64,000 nt of DNA from Pseudisothecium myosuroides (taxonomy: Eukaryota; Streptophyta; Bryopsida; Hypnales; Lembophyllaceae). Positions 24,380-37,139 of the stretch are shown piece by piece. Position 1 is the stretch's first letter. Every line of letters starts with the position of its first letter. The translations under genes were made by a program, and so were the position numbers. Location: NCBI GenBank assembly GCA_951799445.1, contig OX637288.1, positions 2,234,501 to 2,298,500 of the forward strand, in the 5' to 3' direction. Below the pieces are notes generated by a model that saw only the letters and a list, made by a program, of their open reading frames with translations, did not search any database and was not told the origin of the DNA.

Positions 24380-27300
24380 CTACGCCCATACCCCCTCAAA
24401 CAGAGGCCTGATAAGCTTCTCATGATCCTTGGAACTAACAACATGCTCCATTAAATCAGGAACCTCCTCAGACAAAGAGTCCGATGTTTCAAGCTCATCG
24501 TCTACTTCTGAATCCACAAGCTCGTCCCGTATAGAGATGAGCAAAAATTCCACACCTTCGTAATTTAGAAGGTCAGGAGGGTCAAGTGGCACAAACCGCT
24601 TCGACCCCATCCCACCGAGTAAGTGAGCGGGGAGGAGGGCAGGTCGCTTGCTTCCTACATTGGTTGAAGCTGACGTTGGCTGCTTCGGGTTCTTCACCTG
24701 CCAAAATTAATTTTAAAATTATTTATCTACTCTTTTTGGTTCTTGCAAAGCTAAAAGGGAAGCCAACGGAAGTAGTTTCGTAATTTTTGGAGTTGTATTG
24801 AATTAATTATGAATTTTTCAAGTCACTATAGTGTGTTTTCTGAAACCGTGCATCAGCGGTGTTTACTTTGACCTTCCTAATTCCGTAAAGTTTATGCATG
24901 AGTTAAAACCAAGGCTCTTCAAAGGGAAAAAGAACTTAGAATGTAGCAGTTTTTAGTCAATTAAGGTTGCTACATGAATGACTTTGAGTAAAATTATAGA
25001 TGCATGGTGGAATTGAGATACATACATTCCGCGACCTGAAATGATGTGAAGCTTGATTACTTCCTGAATTTAGGATTTAGGGTTTTAGGTTTAAGGCTTA
25101 GGGTACCTGGATGACGAAGGATGCCTGAGGCTCAATGTTCAGAACATCTTGCGGGTCATGCTTCTTATGTGGTCCAGGGTGCTCAAGCTTGTAAACCAGA
25201 TGAGTGCTTGGTTGCCTGTTTCCTCTGTGATGTTGAACAATGCTATACCTGCCTTCACCCACAGGCCTTGCCGCTGGGTTCACCCTATGACCGCGTGTTT
25301 TGGTGTCGTACTCCTCTACAGGGTTTCAAATCATTAGTTAGTAAAATTTCAATATCTATATCAGATAAGTCTCATTCCCACTGATGCCTACTGAACTTAG
25401 AAAAGCATGGGACTATAAAAGGTTCATATTAAAGCATGGTACAGTAGAACCTCTCTAAGTTGATAAACCTCTGTAAACTAATCATGTCAGACCGGTCCCG
25501 GACTGGGCCACATAACAAAGGCTGTGACTAAAAAAGACCCTCTCTAAGTCAATAAACCTCTATAAACTAATTTGTCAGACCGGTCCAGGACCGATCAACT
25601 TAGAGAGGTACCACAAATGAATGTCATGCTTACTCCAACAGGTTACTTACCCTCAGAGAGCATTTGTTTGAGGTCTTCAGGGTTGGTGGTGACAAGCTCC
25701 ACAAACCCCCAGTAAGGTCTGGACTTTCCCTTGGCCACATCGGGAAGGCTCTTCCGTCCCATCACTACGTATCGGAACAACGGCTTCTCTCCAATCTCAA
25801 TTCTCTGGTAATTGCCCAATCAACAATCAATTAGAAGATTAGAGACCCTTTAAAAGCCACTTGCAACATTAAATAACGTTCTCAGTAAAATTAGACTATT
25901 TCAAGATATTTTAGAGACTCTTCTCCATAATTCATTTTGGGGAGGTCTAGAGCAAAAGCAGGGAGGCCACCCTATGATACCCAATAGTACGTACTGTAGA
26001 GGCCTACGTATGTTCGTTATCATCATCGGAAGACCATAAATTACGAAAAGATTCTTGCTACAATGTTGTCCAAACTTTCATGAAACGGGCTAATTCACCG
26101 GAAGCTCCTTTGTTGTGTCAAAAAGATGGTTAGATATACTACCTCTGTGTCTTCGCCTTCCTCTGTTTTAGTAGCATTCTCTACCTTGGTACCATTTTTC
26201 TCTTCGCCTTGAGTCTCCTGGGACTGTGATTTCTCACCATCATCACCTCCTTCTGTTTCTTCCTCCTTGTTCACAGCATCAGGTTTCTTCAAGTCGGTTG
26301 GCTCGCTTTCTTTCTCGTCGCGAGCTTCTTTCAAGTGCCCCTCCTTCCCTGGCAACATTTGACACATTGGGCATATTTCAATTGACACAATTAACTCAAC
26401 TTCGATCTCATCTACTCATTCCACGCATGCACTGAGCTTGAGAACATCATGCTAGATGTGACGTGCAACTAAACAAAACCCTAAAGGTATTGTTCCTTAA
26501 AATTCTTCAGTGCTCTAAAGTGGCGACTGTCGGTACTCAATTGAGTAGTGTGGAATTGATTAGCCACTCATTTGCAATGCAGGTGACTTGTATGAAATGA
26601 GATACATCTATTATATTGTTAAATTCTATTTCCATCATACATCATAGATGTAACAATTGCAGTTGAAGGTAGTCTAGACTTGTGACTGGGACCCTCCAAC
26701 TTCAAACTCCAACAGCTCATAACCAATTCGTTCAGCATCCGGATAATCCATTGGAATCCACTCAAAAATGGGAAAATGTAGACAATATCCACCACAAGAA
26801 TTGAAAACTATTTTAAGTAATGGAACGACTCAAAACAGCTGAAAGTCACTGGAATAAAGGGTCCCTACAATATTCCACAATGTTACCTGCTTCTGAGCTT
26901 TGCTTCTCCTCGACTGGATTTTCAGCAGCCTGAGGTCGAAGCACAAATGCCAAACGCTGGACTTCATCCCCACTGTGCGGCTTGTCAACCCCCACTTTAG
27001 GTTTGAAGAAGAAATAAATTTCGCCTTTCTCCTGCTCGATTACACACACATCTATTTTAATCAGTTCTTGGAAAGTAAAGTTCACCGAATTGAAATATCA
27101 AATACTACCAAAAAAAAAAAAAATGAATAAACAACATCATTGTGATACTCCGTTCCAAAGCATCCACCGACAAATAACCTAAAAGTCGCATGACCGAAGA
27201 CTTACTGATCGCTGTCATACACGACTAGAATATTGTCAGCGGAATGTCTAACAGTGCGTGATGAAAAACCAAGACCCAATGCTTGCCGCTACCTCAGGCG

Positions 27301-28395
27301 AGCTTCATTGTTTCCTTAGCACAAAACCCTGGCACTGCATTTTGTCTCAGACCCCTTGCCCCGCTAGACTATCACAATAATCTCAGGGAGGCCTAAGAGC
27401 ATCGCCACCAGTTGCACTCCATTTGATCACAGCATCAAGAACTGGTGAAGCACTTACTACCTCATGAAATGTGGCAGTGCACTGAAGACCCAATGCTCCA
27501 CACCAACCACCCCTTAAAGTCCTTGCTAAAGTTCTTCCCCTTCTTCTCACACTTCCATGTCTTCCAATGAGGCCATAGTCAAAGTTGACCTTGTTAGGGT
27601 AAGTGTAAAACTGCCCACTACAAAGGCCCTCTATTCCCAAGCAAATGTGGGAGTGACGGGAGGATTGACACAACTTGTACCGTGAAGGGGTGTTGGTGTG
27701 GAGCCATTTTTCTCTGGTCAAGCACAGCAAGCCTGGAGTAGCATTGCTATTGACAAGTACTGGTGGCGATGCTCTAATCATTTGTTCTGACACTCAAGTT
27801 TCCAAAATCGATCCACTTCCTTCACAAGATCACCAAAGGGTGATCTTGAACAAGAAGAAGGAAATTCAATTAAAAGTTCATCCTGTGCAGCTTGCATGGC
27901 GCAGCATGTACCATTTTCCACATCCAGCACCAAATTTGACTAACCTTCTACACAACGACATACCCCTAATCGCAGCAGAATGATATTTCCATCAGTACGC
28001 CCAACTTGTACGCCCAACACAGGAGAAATCCAAAATGCACAAATGCCCTCTTAATATGTCCAAATTCCATTCCGAGTGTACCCCATTGCATCACTGAACA
28101 TTGACTACAAAATTCTTCAAAAACCCCATACACGACGGACATTCTGCATTTCTCTTGTGAACGCCTACTCCTTGCTCCCCTCTTATCAAACCTTTACAAT
28201 ACACAATCTCCCTGGCTTACCTCAAAACCCACCCATGCCAAAACCCTCCTCCAAATGTCCAAGAAATTAGTACCAAAAACACAGTGAGCCATCTCTAATT
28301 CTGACCCTTGTCAACCGTAGGAGATGAAACAAACACATGCATACCTGGACTGTGAACGTCACGGACTCATCCTGGCTCCCCGAAGCTCGACCCAT
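24380..28395 (-). CDS. Conserved plant protein of unknown function, seven exons
   Basis: Exons, in transcript order: 28395-28345 (start ATG), 27288-27206, 27031-26887, 26348-26143, 25804-25651, 25315-25107 and 24697-24380 (stop TAG). The order of conserved blocks fits a plant-specific family I remember but cannot name: RHSADNILVVYDSDQ; EIYFFFKPK; VQRLAFVLRP; an acidic low-complexity linker (exon 4, rich in E, K, G); YVVMGRKSLPDVAKGKSRPYW; PAARPVGEGRYSI; STHLVYKLEHP; LNIEPQASFVIQVKNPKQP; LLPAHLLGGMGSKRF; DPPDLLNYEGVEFLLI. No catalytic motif is seen. The summed exon length is 1,166 nt, one short of a multiple of three: the exon 2 donor CA|GTAAGT leaves two bases while exon 3 reads from phase 0. 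Either the junction is unusual or one G was lost. Introns 1 and 5 carry MITEs. Confidence 0.75.
25442..25614. mobile_element. Emigrant-like MITE in an intron
   Basis: Begins TA|CAGTAGAACCTCTCTAAGTT and ends with an inverted, slightly mutated copy (AACTTAGAGAGGTACCAC). The start closely resembles the terminus of plant Emigrant (pogo-like) MITEs, which also use TA targets. Two direct internal copies of ACCTCTCTAAGT..ATAAACCTCT and GTCAGACCGGTCC are visible. It sits in intron 5 of the minus-strand gene, between exons at 25804-25651 and 25315-25107. Confidence 0.6.
27397..27774. mobile_element. PIF/Harbinger-type (Tourist-like) MITE in an intron
   Basis: 378 bp with 16-bp perfect inverted ends GAGCATCGCCACCAGT and direct TAA on both sides (27394-27396 and 27775-27777). 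A 3-bp TAA target duplication and GAGCATC... termini are typical of plant PIF/Harbinger MITEs. It lies in intron 1 of the minus-strand gene. The 136-aa minus frame across it simply follows the element. Confidence 0.8.
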
Positions 28396-30171
28396 CACTA
28401 CTACTCCAGCTAATTTGATGTATCGCCGAATGATCGAAACTGACCTCCTTCAATTCACGCAAAGCTTTACAAACAACAATGTGAGTTTCGCAAGAGACTC
28501 GCAAGTGAGAGAGATTTCTTATTTGGGGGGAAGAATATGAGTTTGCATGACAAGTGGATAGCGATTTAAGTTCGAGTCGAGGGTGAAAGACAAGCAGGCG
28601 GCGCCGTTCTGGTAGTCGCCACCTGCAGTGCAGATGGTTCGTCTTTGGACTTTGCATGCTGGTGGAGTCGACACCTGGATGGATGTGGATGGGGCAGGGT
28701 TTTGTCATCCGTTGGATGTATGACTTTCGTTGGGTTCAGTGTGAAGTGTAATTTTTCATTCATGACGCATTTGTACCGTCAGGAAATAACTTAATTAGCC
28801 CCTACCCCCCATAAATGAAATAATTAGCTCAAACATTCAAATATTCAGTTGGTGGCTGATAAATGTTTTGAAAAGTGCACTTCAAAACTCCGGGTTTCAA
28901 AAAAAAAAAAAAAAAAATGTACTTCAAGGCTTTTTTTTTCATTTTTTAAGAAGTGCCAAAGTGGCGATTTAAAATGTTGTAGTGGTGCTCCAAATTTCAA
29001 CATTCATCCACATATTGGATAGAAAATATCACATTAGCACATATCACATGTTTATAATATGATTTTCATCAAAAATTTGGCAATTCCATCCAAGATTTTT
29101 TTTAATTTGAAGGATTTTTGGCGATTTCATCCAAGTTTTTTGGCATTTTTTTTGGCATTTTTTAGCCAGATTATTTTTTTTGGTGCAATCTGGCACCAGA
29201 ATGCCAAAGAAAAAAGCCCCAATGCACTTTATCTTGCTATTAAGGTAGAACGACCTATAACCAACCGAATAAGCAATTCCAATATGATTTGGAGTAGTGC
29301 AAGGCAAAACAAATATTTTCAAAGGTGCATCAATTGAAATGACGGGGATTGCAAAAAATTTGGTAGTTTCATTGCTTGATCTGAAATTACTATGAATTTT
29401 GGGAGGCAAAAGTGCTCTGGACCCATTGCCAATGTCTAAACTCTTCCAATTCCAATCATTCAAGAACTTTTTTTCCTACTCATTATTTCCTACTTTCTTT
29501 TAGTCTCACAACTTGGGATATGTGCCATGAACTTATTGAGTTCCAACCTTGAAAAGCAAAAAAAAAAAGATGTTTTAACCTTCAAAAAAATTGGTGGAAC
29601 CTTGGTTGGAAATAACTACACCAATAGGTTAGCTATGGGTCACTGGTCAGGTATAGGTGGTCCAACCTTATTCATTGAGTTGATGCATCAAGAAAAATAC
29701 TGTACAAATATCAATGGAAATAAGAAAAAAAAGTGTTTCTACAGATGAATGAAAAAGAAGTCACCCATTCACTTAATAAGTGAATGAAGTAATTCCCCCA
29801 TAATTGTATATATTTTTATCATTCCCTCTATATCTATAATTTTTTCAAAACATGCTAGATTACACTTGATATAGGATTACAGTAGAATTTCTCTTAGTGC
29901 ATACTATCTTAGTACATAATATGCAGTAAGATAGGTTGTGATATTTGTAAACAGTAGTTGGAAGCCCCATAGTGAGAGGCCACGTTAGCCAATGTTTAGT
30001 ACAGAATCTCTCCAACTGCATGAACCTCTCTTGGTTCTCATACTAGTTAGATGTAAGATTCTACAGTTAGATGTGGAAAAAAAAACAATTAAATTTTTTT
30101 TTTACTATTTGCTATAGAAATGGAAATTTTGAGTGTTTTTTGGCAAAAAAAAGGGCTTGGTCCTTTATGAA
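28396..30171. other. 5' flank of the minus-strand gene, then AT-rich repeats
   Basis: 28396-28800 should hold the promoter and 5' UTR of the gene starting at 28395. From about 28850 on it is low-complexity T/A-rich DNA. At about 30050-30171 there is the right end of another TTAA-family element, ending GGTCCTTTATGAATTAA and similar to 33100-33242. No gene is seen. Confidence 0.5.
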
Positions 30172-30175
30172 TTAA

Positions 30176-30770
30176 CCCGTAAAGGACCGAGGTTGTTTGA
30201 GTATAGTCCTTGTTTTTTTTACCTGCTCTTGTAACAAGCATAATTCCTCATTTGTATAGAATAGTTTTGATGATCGTCGTTGTTGAAATGAAACAAGACT
30301 TATTTAACTTTCATATGGAAAAAAAATCAACAAAATTGCACAATTTTTGAGAAAATGCCACCATTGACAAGAGTGATGAAAGATGTTTGGTTAGGGAGTA
30401 TTTTCTATGTACGCTGAAATCAAAATGATGAAATTGGAATGCTCAAAAGTGCTCCAAAAATTCTGATTTTTTTCCTACATATATATATCATTATAATATT
30501 GATGTGTAATTCTTTTCAAATAATTTTGAGGTGTAGAAAAAAAGATATGAGAATGTGAAGTAATGGCCCACAATGCCTTTTCCATTCTCAAAAAATTCAC
30601 CAAAAATTGCACACTCAATCATTTCTCGATCGGATTGCGCCGATGGATTCAACAAAGAAAATCATCTAGGATCTCTTTGTTGCTTACAAATTATTAGTGA
30701 GGTTCACATATCAAATTTTTTACAAATGTAGTTGTAGAAGCCATGTGGTGGCCTTATGGTCCTTTAGGGG
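30176..30770. mobile_element. TTAA-flanked non-autonomous element (copy 2)
   Basis: Starts CCCGTAAAGGACC after TTAA (30172-30175) and ends GGTCCTTTAGGGG before TTAA (30771-30774). 595 bp, with inverted ends and no coding frame. Its interior differs from copies 1 and 4, so the termini define a family with several internal types. Confidence 0.6.
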
Positions 30771-30787
30771 TTAACCCCTAAAGGACC
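30758..30787. repeat. Perfect 30-bp palindrome at the junction of two TTAA elements
   Basis: GGTCCTTTAGGGG, TTAA, and the exact reverse complement CCCCTAAAGGACC. The right terminus of one element and the left terminus of the next share a single TTAA. Confidence 0.9.
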
Positions 30788-33238
30788 AAAGTCCTCTTGG
30801 GGGACACTTGGGATTTCGGGCAGGCTCGTGCGACCTGAAATTTTAACCTGATTTTTTGAAACTTTTTTTGAAGATAGGAAATGACATTAGCTTTCTAAAA
30901 ATATAATTTTTTTTTCAATCGGTGCCCGGGAGCAAAAGTTATGCCATTCTAAAGCAAAAAAGCAGTTCGTCGGGCAGAAAAAAAAAACACAAAAAAATGA
31001 TTTTTTTATTTTATTTTTAAATTTCCTCAAAGATCATGTTTTTGTCTACATTTGAAGCTTATGAACATTCATTCAATTTGGACTCAAAATGAGAAAGTTA
31101 TGGACATTCTTGTTTTTCGGGCAATCTAAGCATCTTCAAAAAAAAAACCTTATAGAATTCATTTTTGAATGCAATTTTCAATTTTTTTCAATTTTTTTTT
31201 GACAAGGTTTAGTTTGTTTGCAAGAACAATCCCACCATTGGAATTATGGTGTTTTAATTCCACCTAAGAGCTATTAACGATTTCGTATTTTGTTCAATTT
31301 TGGACCTACTTCTACTTAACAATTTTTTTATATGTGAAAATCAAGTTTTGATATGCTGAAAAAAATTTCCCTGACTCTCAACTCAAATGTTCAACATAAT
31401 TACCAGCGCATGAAGACTTATAGTGAAACACATAGAATCTATCCCACCATCTAACACAGACAAGGTCCTCTCCACCAACCTCTGGTGGTCCACTAGCTAT
31501 ATTGGAGCCAACTTTAACTTTTTAGCTGACAGAGCAAGGGTGCTAGCCCAATGTGGCTTACGCACAATAGGTGATCTTTGGGACTCCCACATGCATGACT
31601 TCAAATCATGGGATGAAGTATCTTCTAGCTTTTCCCTTACAGAAATGGAAAGGCATAGTTGGTTCTATCTCATATCTAGGATCCCTCCAGACTAGCTATT
31701 CATGCTCACTCATCGATTTGACACTGCACAAGAAGGAGAATGGTTAGGACTTTTTTCTCAATTAGATGACCCTCTTCCTATGCTCACATGGAAAAACCAT
31801 ATTCCTGATAATCGCATCTTGCTTCCCCAACCTCAAACTCTGGTTTTGCCTAGTGATGTCCCATTAGCAACAGTCGGGCTCACTTCAAGGCAATTGTCCA
31901 TTATTCTAACCTCAAACGAGGTTGTATCTCATACTAGCCATGTCCGCAGGGTTCGCATTTTAGAAGTTAAAAAAGGAAGCAACAACACTTTGCATTTGCT
32001 CTTCTCCGGTGCTATCCAATCTATGAAGTTTGATCCTGCTCGTTGGCAATGGGATGATGGCAACAGTTTGGTGGCTTATACTACATCTTTGGGCCATAAC
32101 CTCATCACCAGACATCGCCAGTTAAAGAGATCCATACCCTCAAAATGGTCTGGCCATCTCCCTTCAACATTTCTACCTGATTGGAAAGAAGTTTGGCACA
32201 AGTCACGTTCACAGAAAGAGGCGGCTTTCATGTGGTCTGTATGGCACAATGCGGTAGCGGTACACTCATGGCGTGCAAGAATTGCCCCGGACATTGATAC
32301 CAACTGTAATTGTTGCTCCTTAGCTTGCGAAGAAACATCTATATATCGATTCTTTTCTTGTCCAAGGGCCCAAGAGGTTTGGGACTATGCTCAGTCCATT
32401 CTCTACCACATCCAAGGGGACTCAACCGGACCCCATACCCGTTTTGTCTTCTCCCAATGTATTTTTGGGTCTTCGCTTCCAAGACGTTTTCATGTTCTCC
32501 GAACCATTTGGACCCTTCTACGTGGCTCGTCGCTTTGGCTTATCTGGATTTCCCGTAATAGTACGGTTTTTTCTAACAACCGGTGGCCTCTGGAGGTTAC
32601 TCACGACAATATGTGGAATGCGCTACTTGATTCTGGGTGCGCGGCACAATTAAAGGCATGAATAGGGGCTCAACAGCACCCCCAACAAGCGTCTGCCATT
32701 TGGGATAGATTTGATAACATTTGGATCCACTCTCCTGTTCTTGCTAGTAGGCTAGACTCATGCATTATTTGGAACAAGAAGGGCCCTCCCCTTCGTTTGT
32801 TTCAATAGTTCTCTTGGTTTCTTTTTGGCTCTTGCTCTTATCTCTTCATTGTCCAGCTCTTGAGCTTAGTTGTTGTTCTTTTTTTTTTTAATGCAATGGT
32901 TCATTCCATTTGTTCAAAAAAAAAATGTTCAACATAAAAAATTTTAACTTTTTGGTGTGTAGTGCAAAAAAAACCCACAAATGGCCGTCAAAGTCATTTG
33001 AAATTGCAAGAAACAGTTCAAAAAAATTTCTTTTTCCAACTTTGAATGCTAATATCTTCCAATCGAAACGGTCAAATTTCTTGAAATTTTTACTACATCA
33101 TCTGAGACAAGTGAAGTACAAGATCCTACGGTTAGATTGTAAAAAAAAAAAAGTTTTTTTTGGTTTAGGGAATGATCGCAGCAGAAATGGTAGTTTTCAA
33201 TGGTTTTGGAGCCTAAAAATGGCTTGGTCCTTTAGGGG
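30775..33238. mobile_element. TTAA-flanked element (copy 3), interrupted by a LINE
   Basis: Left end CCCCTAAAGGACC after TTAA (30771-30774); right end GGTCCTTTAGGGG before TTAA (33239-33242). Removing the LINE (31400-32922) and one target duplication leaves about 925 bp. No transposase frame remains. The right-hand 130 bp resemble the element end at about 30050-30171. Confidence 0.65.
31400..32922 (+). mobile_element. 5'-truncated LINE with 15-bp target duplication
   Basis: Flanked by AAATGTTCAACATAA at 31385-31399 and 32923-32937 and ending in poly(A), as expected from target-primed reverse transcription. One frame runs from 31423 to 32661 with a single in-frame TAG at 31693-31695. It encodes the C-terminal part of a plant L1-type ORF2 with the zf-RVT motif NCNCCSLACEET...FFSCPRA. 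The expected zinc-ligand His is Tyr here (IYRFF), while the copy at 9.6 kb keeps His. RT and endonuclease domains are absent. Very similar to 9619-10688. Confidence 0.9.
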
Positions 33239-33619
33239 TTAACAACCAAATCCGCCATATTCCATACATATATTCACATATTGTACCATATTAGTATTAT
33301 TTCCATTTAATACATCCATATTTTATATATTCCTATATCTAGCATCATGTACCTCAACCAAGCACGTATATTATACTGCACCAATATTTTATATTAGACA
33401 TCTATATTCTGTATATCATATCCATATGTATTCCTTATATATTCTATACATTGTATCTTTACCAAAAAAATTGGTTTGGGTGTTGGAAGGTAGGCAAGCA
33501 AATGATTTGTTTTATTTATTTTTTTAAATTTAAAATAATGGTTAATTAATTGCAGGAAACTATAGAGGTATCTTTTCAAAAGATAGTCTTGAGGTACCAA
33601 GCTACTATATTGTACAAGA

Positions 33620-34332
33620 GGGTGAATGTAAGAAACACATGTACTATTTTGCGTCACACCTTGTGTTTTGCTTTGTTTTTTGGCCATAACTTTTGCGTTT
33701 TGGCTCCAAATGACTCAAGATTTATAAGTAAGGTATTCATGATTATTATTCACCTTGCCTAATTTTTTTATAATTTTAAAAAATAGTCTAATGCCAAAAA
33801 ATAGCCCCCAATTTTATGTCACACTTGCCAATTTGGAGGTTTTTAGTACTATTTAGTACCCAAAAAAACAAATTTTGAGCTAAAATTTGGAGGAGATGGT
33901 CTTCTAATAGACTTGTAGCTACTTTCCAAAGGAATTCTAAAAATAATTAATTGTGTGTGGTGTGAAAGTCCACAAAGTGTATTTCTTTTTGCTTTCATTT
34001 TGTAACATATAAAATATTATTTTGGAGTTTTTTGGGGTGAATGACCATCTCCATAGAGTTCTTACAAATGGACAATTTTTGTTTTATGTATTTATTTTTT
34101 TTCTATTTTTAACTAATTAAAACATCAAAGTATCAATTTTCTTGAGATTTGGCACTTTTTTAGTTCTCCTGCTAGAGAATTTTTTAATGAATTTCCTTTG
34201 GTAGTTACCTTCATCTTAAAGGTATATACATTAGCCATATTTTTTTATTTTTTAATATTAAAATATTGCAAAAAAAAATTATGAGTACTATCAAAACGCA
34301 ACAAAATTGGCAGGTGTTTCTTGCATTCACCC
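33620..34332. mobile_element. Element with GGGTGAATG termini (copy 1)
   Basis: 713 bp from GGGTGAATGTAAGAAACA to TTGCATTCACCC, flanked by AAGA on both sides (33616-33619 and 34333-34336). The left part (TCACACCTTGTGTTTTG, ACTTTTGCGTTTTGGCTCC) matches the arms of the foldback element at 44522-45611. Non-coding. Confidence 0.7.
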
Positions 34333-34336
34333 AAGA

Positions 34337-37139
34337 ACGTAGTTCTAATGGCACAAAATTGCATTATCCTGGAAGATTCAACATTACAATTATATATTAT
34401 AGTTTTTTGAGTGGTACTATTATATTTAATTTGATCAATTCGGGGATCAATTATACTGATGTAGCTATATATATCCTTTATATCCATAGGTGTGGATGAA
34501 GCATAAAAATATATTGATGAAATATATACTCGTCCATAATCATGTATACTAGTTTCAAAAAGATCAATACCATTATAAGATGTTTGTAGTAATTAAGCAA
34601 TTTCATCTATTGAAATAAGAAGTTACCTATTGTAAAATGAATTTTATTTTTTTGAGTTTGAACGAATTATTGTTAAAAGAATGGTGTTTCTATTATCAAA
34701 ATTGAATATTGTATCCAATAACTTTTTTTTTTGGAAAATGTATATTACACCAAGTTGCAAAGTGACAAGACAGCAACATTTGTTGTTACAAGCTAAATAC
34801 TTTATACCGGGATTTATACATTATTTTAATACCTTTCAAGATAATTGTCTATAAAACAAACAATTGAAAATATGGGCAAGTTTCTACTAAGTCAATTTTG
34901 GTTGAGTTATTTTAAAATTTTGACACAAAGTGTGAATAAGTGTTTTCAATTTTGTAGACACTCTTTTTACTTGAAATTTGGGAAATACATAACTAAAATG
35001 ATATAGTATGATCAATATATTGTATGATTGTCAAAATAAAACTGCATTTGGAACAATAATTTTTTTCTAAGAAGAATCAAAGACTTTGACCCTACTAAAT
35101 AGTGAGGAAAAAATCCTTCTAAACTCAAATGCTACCTACTTGCAATCCACAAAATTAAAGATTTTGGAGTTGTTTCATTCATTTTATAATAGTTCAATTT
35201 AAGGGACATCTGAAAATAGAAAATATCATGTCTTCTACAATGGTGCAAAGAAGTTTTTTTTGCACAGCCATTTTTTTATATTCACAAATACTCTTAGTAG
35301 AATGTCACCTTCATCAAGTTATTAGGAAAAAATATTTTTTAATTTATTTTTTGAATATATTTTCTATTTTGTAACACAATTTAAACATCAACATATCAAT
35401 GTTTTTGCAGTTTTCTGTTGACAGGTTCTGCACATAACTTGTGGAGTTTTTTTCTTAGGCCTAAACTATAATTTGGAAAAAAGCTTATTGAGATGTACTA
35501 CCCAAAACTTGTGGAGTTTTTTCTTAGGCCTAAACTATAATTTGGAAAAAAGCTTATTGAGATGTACTACCCAAAATAATTATAGCAACAAAAAATTTAG
35601 TCTCCTTTTAAATTAACCTAACAAATATGCGAAGGACTAACAATGTGCAATGAATGACCATTACAAATATTATAGAAACAAATAATACATTCATTCATTG
35701 GCAAGAATTTGATCATTTTTTGTTGATTACCTTGATGACAGACAACCTCCTACCAAGTTTTAATTTGAAAGGACAATTAAAGGCTTATCACCATAGTAAT
35801 TGACTAAAATAACTAGATTCTAAGATGAATAGGTGCATTCACTATTTCTCCAATTTTTCTAAAAGTCACTCATCAGATAGTTTTTATTTTTGTCCTTAGT
35901 GGCATTTCAAGGTTATACTAAACTTTCTCTAACTCATGGATAATGTTATGAGTCTTCTCAAAGCATGGCTAAATTAAGACCAAAAAATTACTTTACAATA
36001 AAATAAACCAACTTACGATGTGCAAAGTGACTGGTTTGCCTTGTTGGTAATTTTGAATTTTTTAGATTTTGTTCCATATGAAAACAAATATGAAAAATAA
36101 GAAGAAAAATTGAAATCTTATTTTTTTGACAAAATATGAATATATTATGAATTTTTGAAGTATATTGGCCAATTAGCTCAAAAAAGTCTCTAGACTACCC
36201 CCAAAATTAACAAAAAGTATATCTATAATGGTCACCTTACTCACCTAAAGCAATCACAATGTTTCTTAACATGGTCTAACATGAAGGCCTAAAAAAATCA
36301 CTTCCCCCAAGTCACTTCCTGTAATGAATTTATACTCAGAAAAGTAGAAGTTCCTATTCTAGTCACTAATCACTCCATCACCATCATCCAAGACATAGAT
36401 TGTGTCCATTATTTCAATTTATTGTAGTCCAAATCTCATTTATTGAATAAAATTTATCATGGGGTTGATGCAACATTTTGATCAGTCATTCCCTAAATTT
36501 TAGTGATGTATCTTTTACCTATAATAAATTAATTTAACGTTGGGGAAGTTTTTGGAGCTACCCTAGTAATTTGCCTCGTCTTTGTAAAAGGAGTCGGATT
36601 TTTTCTCAAGAAACCGGTTGCATCTTCTCCTTATCAAAACCTACTAGTTCAATTCTTCTAGTATCAAATTCTCATTGGCTACTTTCTTTCAGTTTCAAAA
36701 TTTGCAAAGGCTACAATCTTCTTCTTCCAAAGATGTTAAGACATGCCAATTTTGAAATTAAACTCCAAATACTATTACATTGGACAAATGCATATAATGG
36801 AGTAGGAGTTGGCCTCCGCAACCAATCCTAAAGCGATACCCGCCTCTGGGTTGTCTAAGCATTCCAAACCCTTCAATGGACAACCCTAAAGCGATATATG
36901 CCTTGTCCAAAAAGGAATTAGCCTAGATATTAGCCTTAAATTTGAAATGACAGGCGACAAAAATCTAACAATTTCATGAAAGCGACAGTTACATATCCAC
37001 CTTTTATTTTTGCACAATGATCGGTTGCCAATCTCAATAATTTTTGTCTGATTTTGGATCCTCCATTTTCACACTCCAACTAGTTATTTCTCCACAGGCA
37101 TTAACTAACAATGAATTAAGTGAGTCTATTCTTAAAGTG
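34337..37139. other. AT-rich intergenic DNA
   Basis: Long A/T-rich sequence with scattered short open frames, none with a recognisable motif. It contains one clean tandem duplication at about 35.4 kb. I see nothing else in it. Confidence 0.6.
35436..35574. repeat. Tandem duplication of a 70-bp unit
   Basis: 35436-35505 and 35506-35574 are almost identical copies of AACTTGTGGAGTTTTTT...TTGAGATGTACTACCCAAA, differing by one T. This indicates a recent slippage or unequal-exchange event. Confidence 0.9.

Noticed and set aside
27383..27793. 136-aa minus-strand frame in intron 1 of the conserved gene
   Set aside because: It coincides with a 378-bp MITE with TIRs and TAA duplication; the open frame comes from the element.
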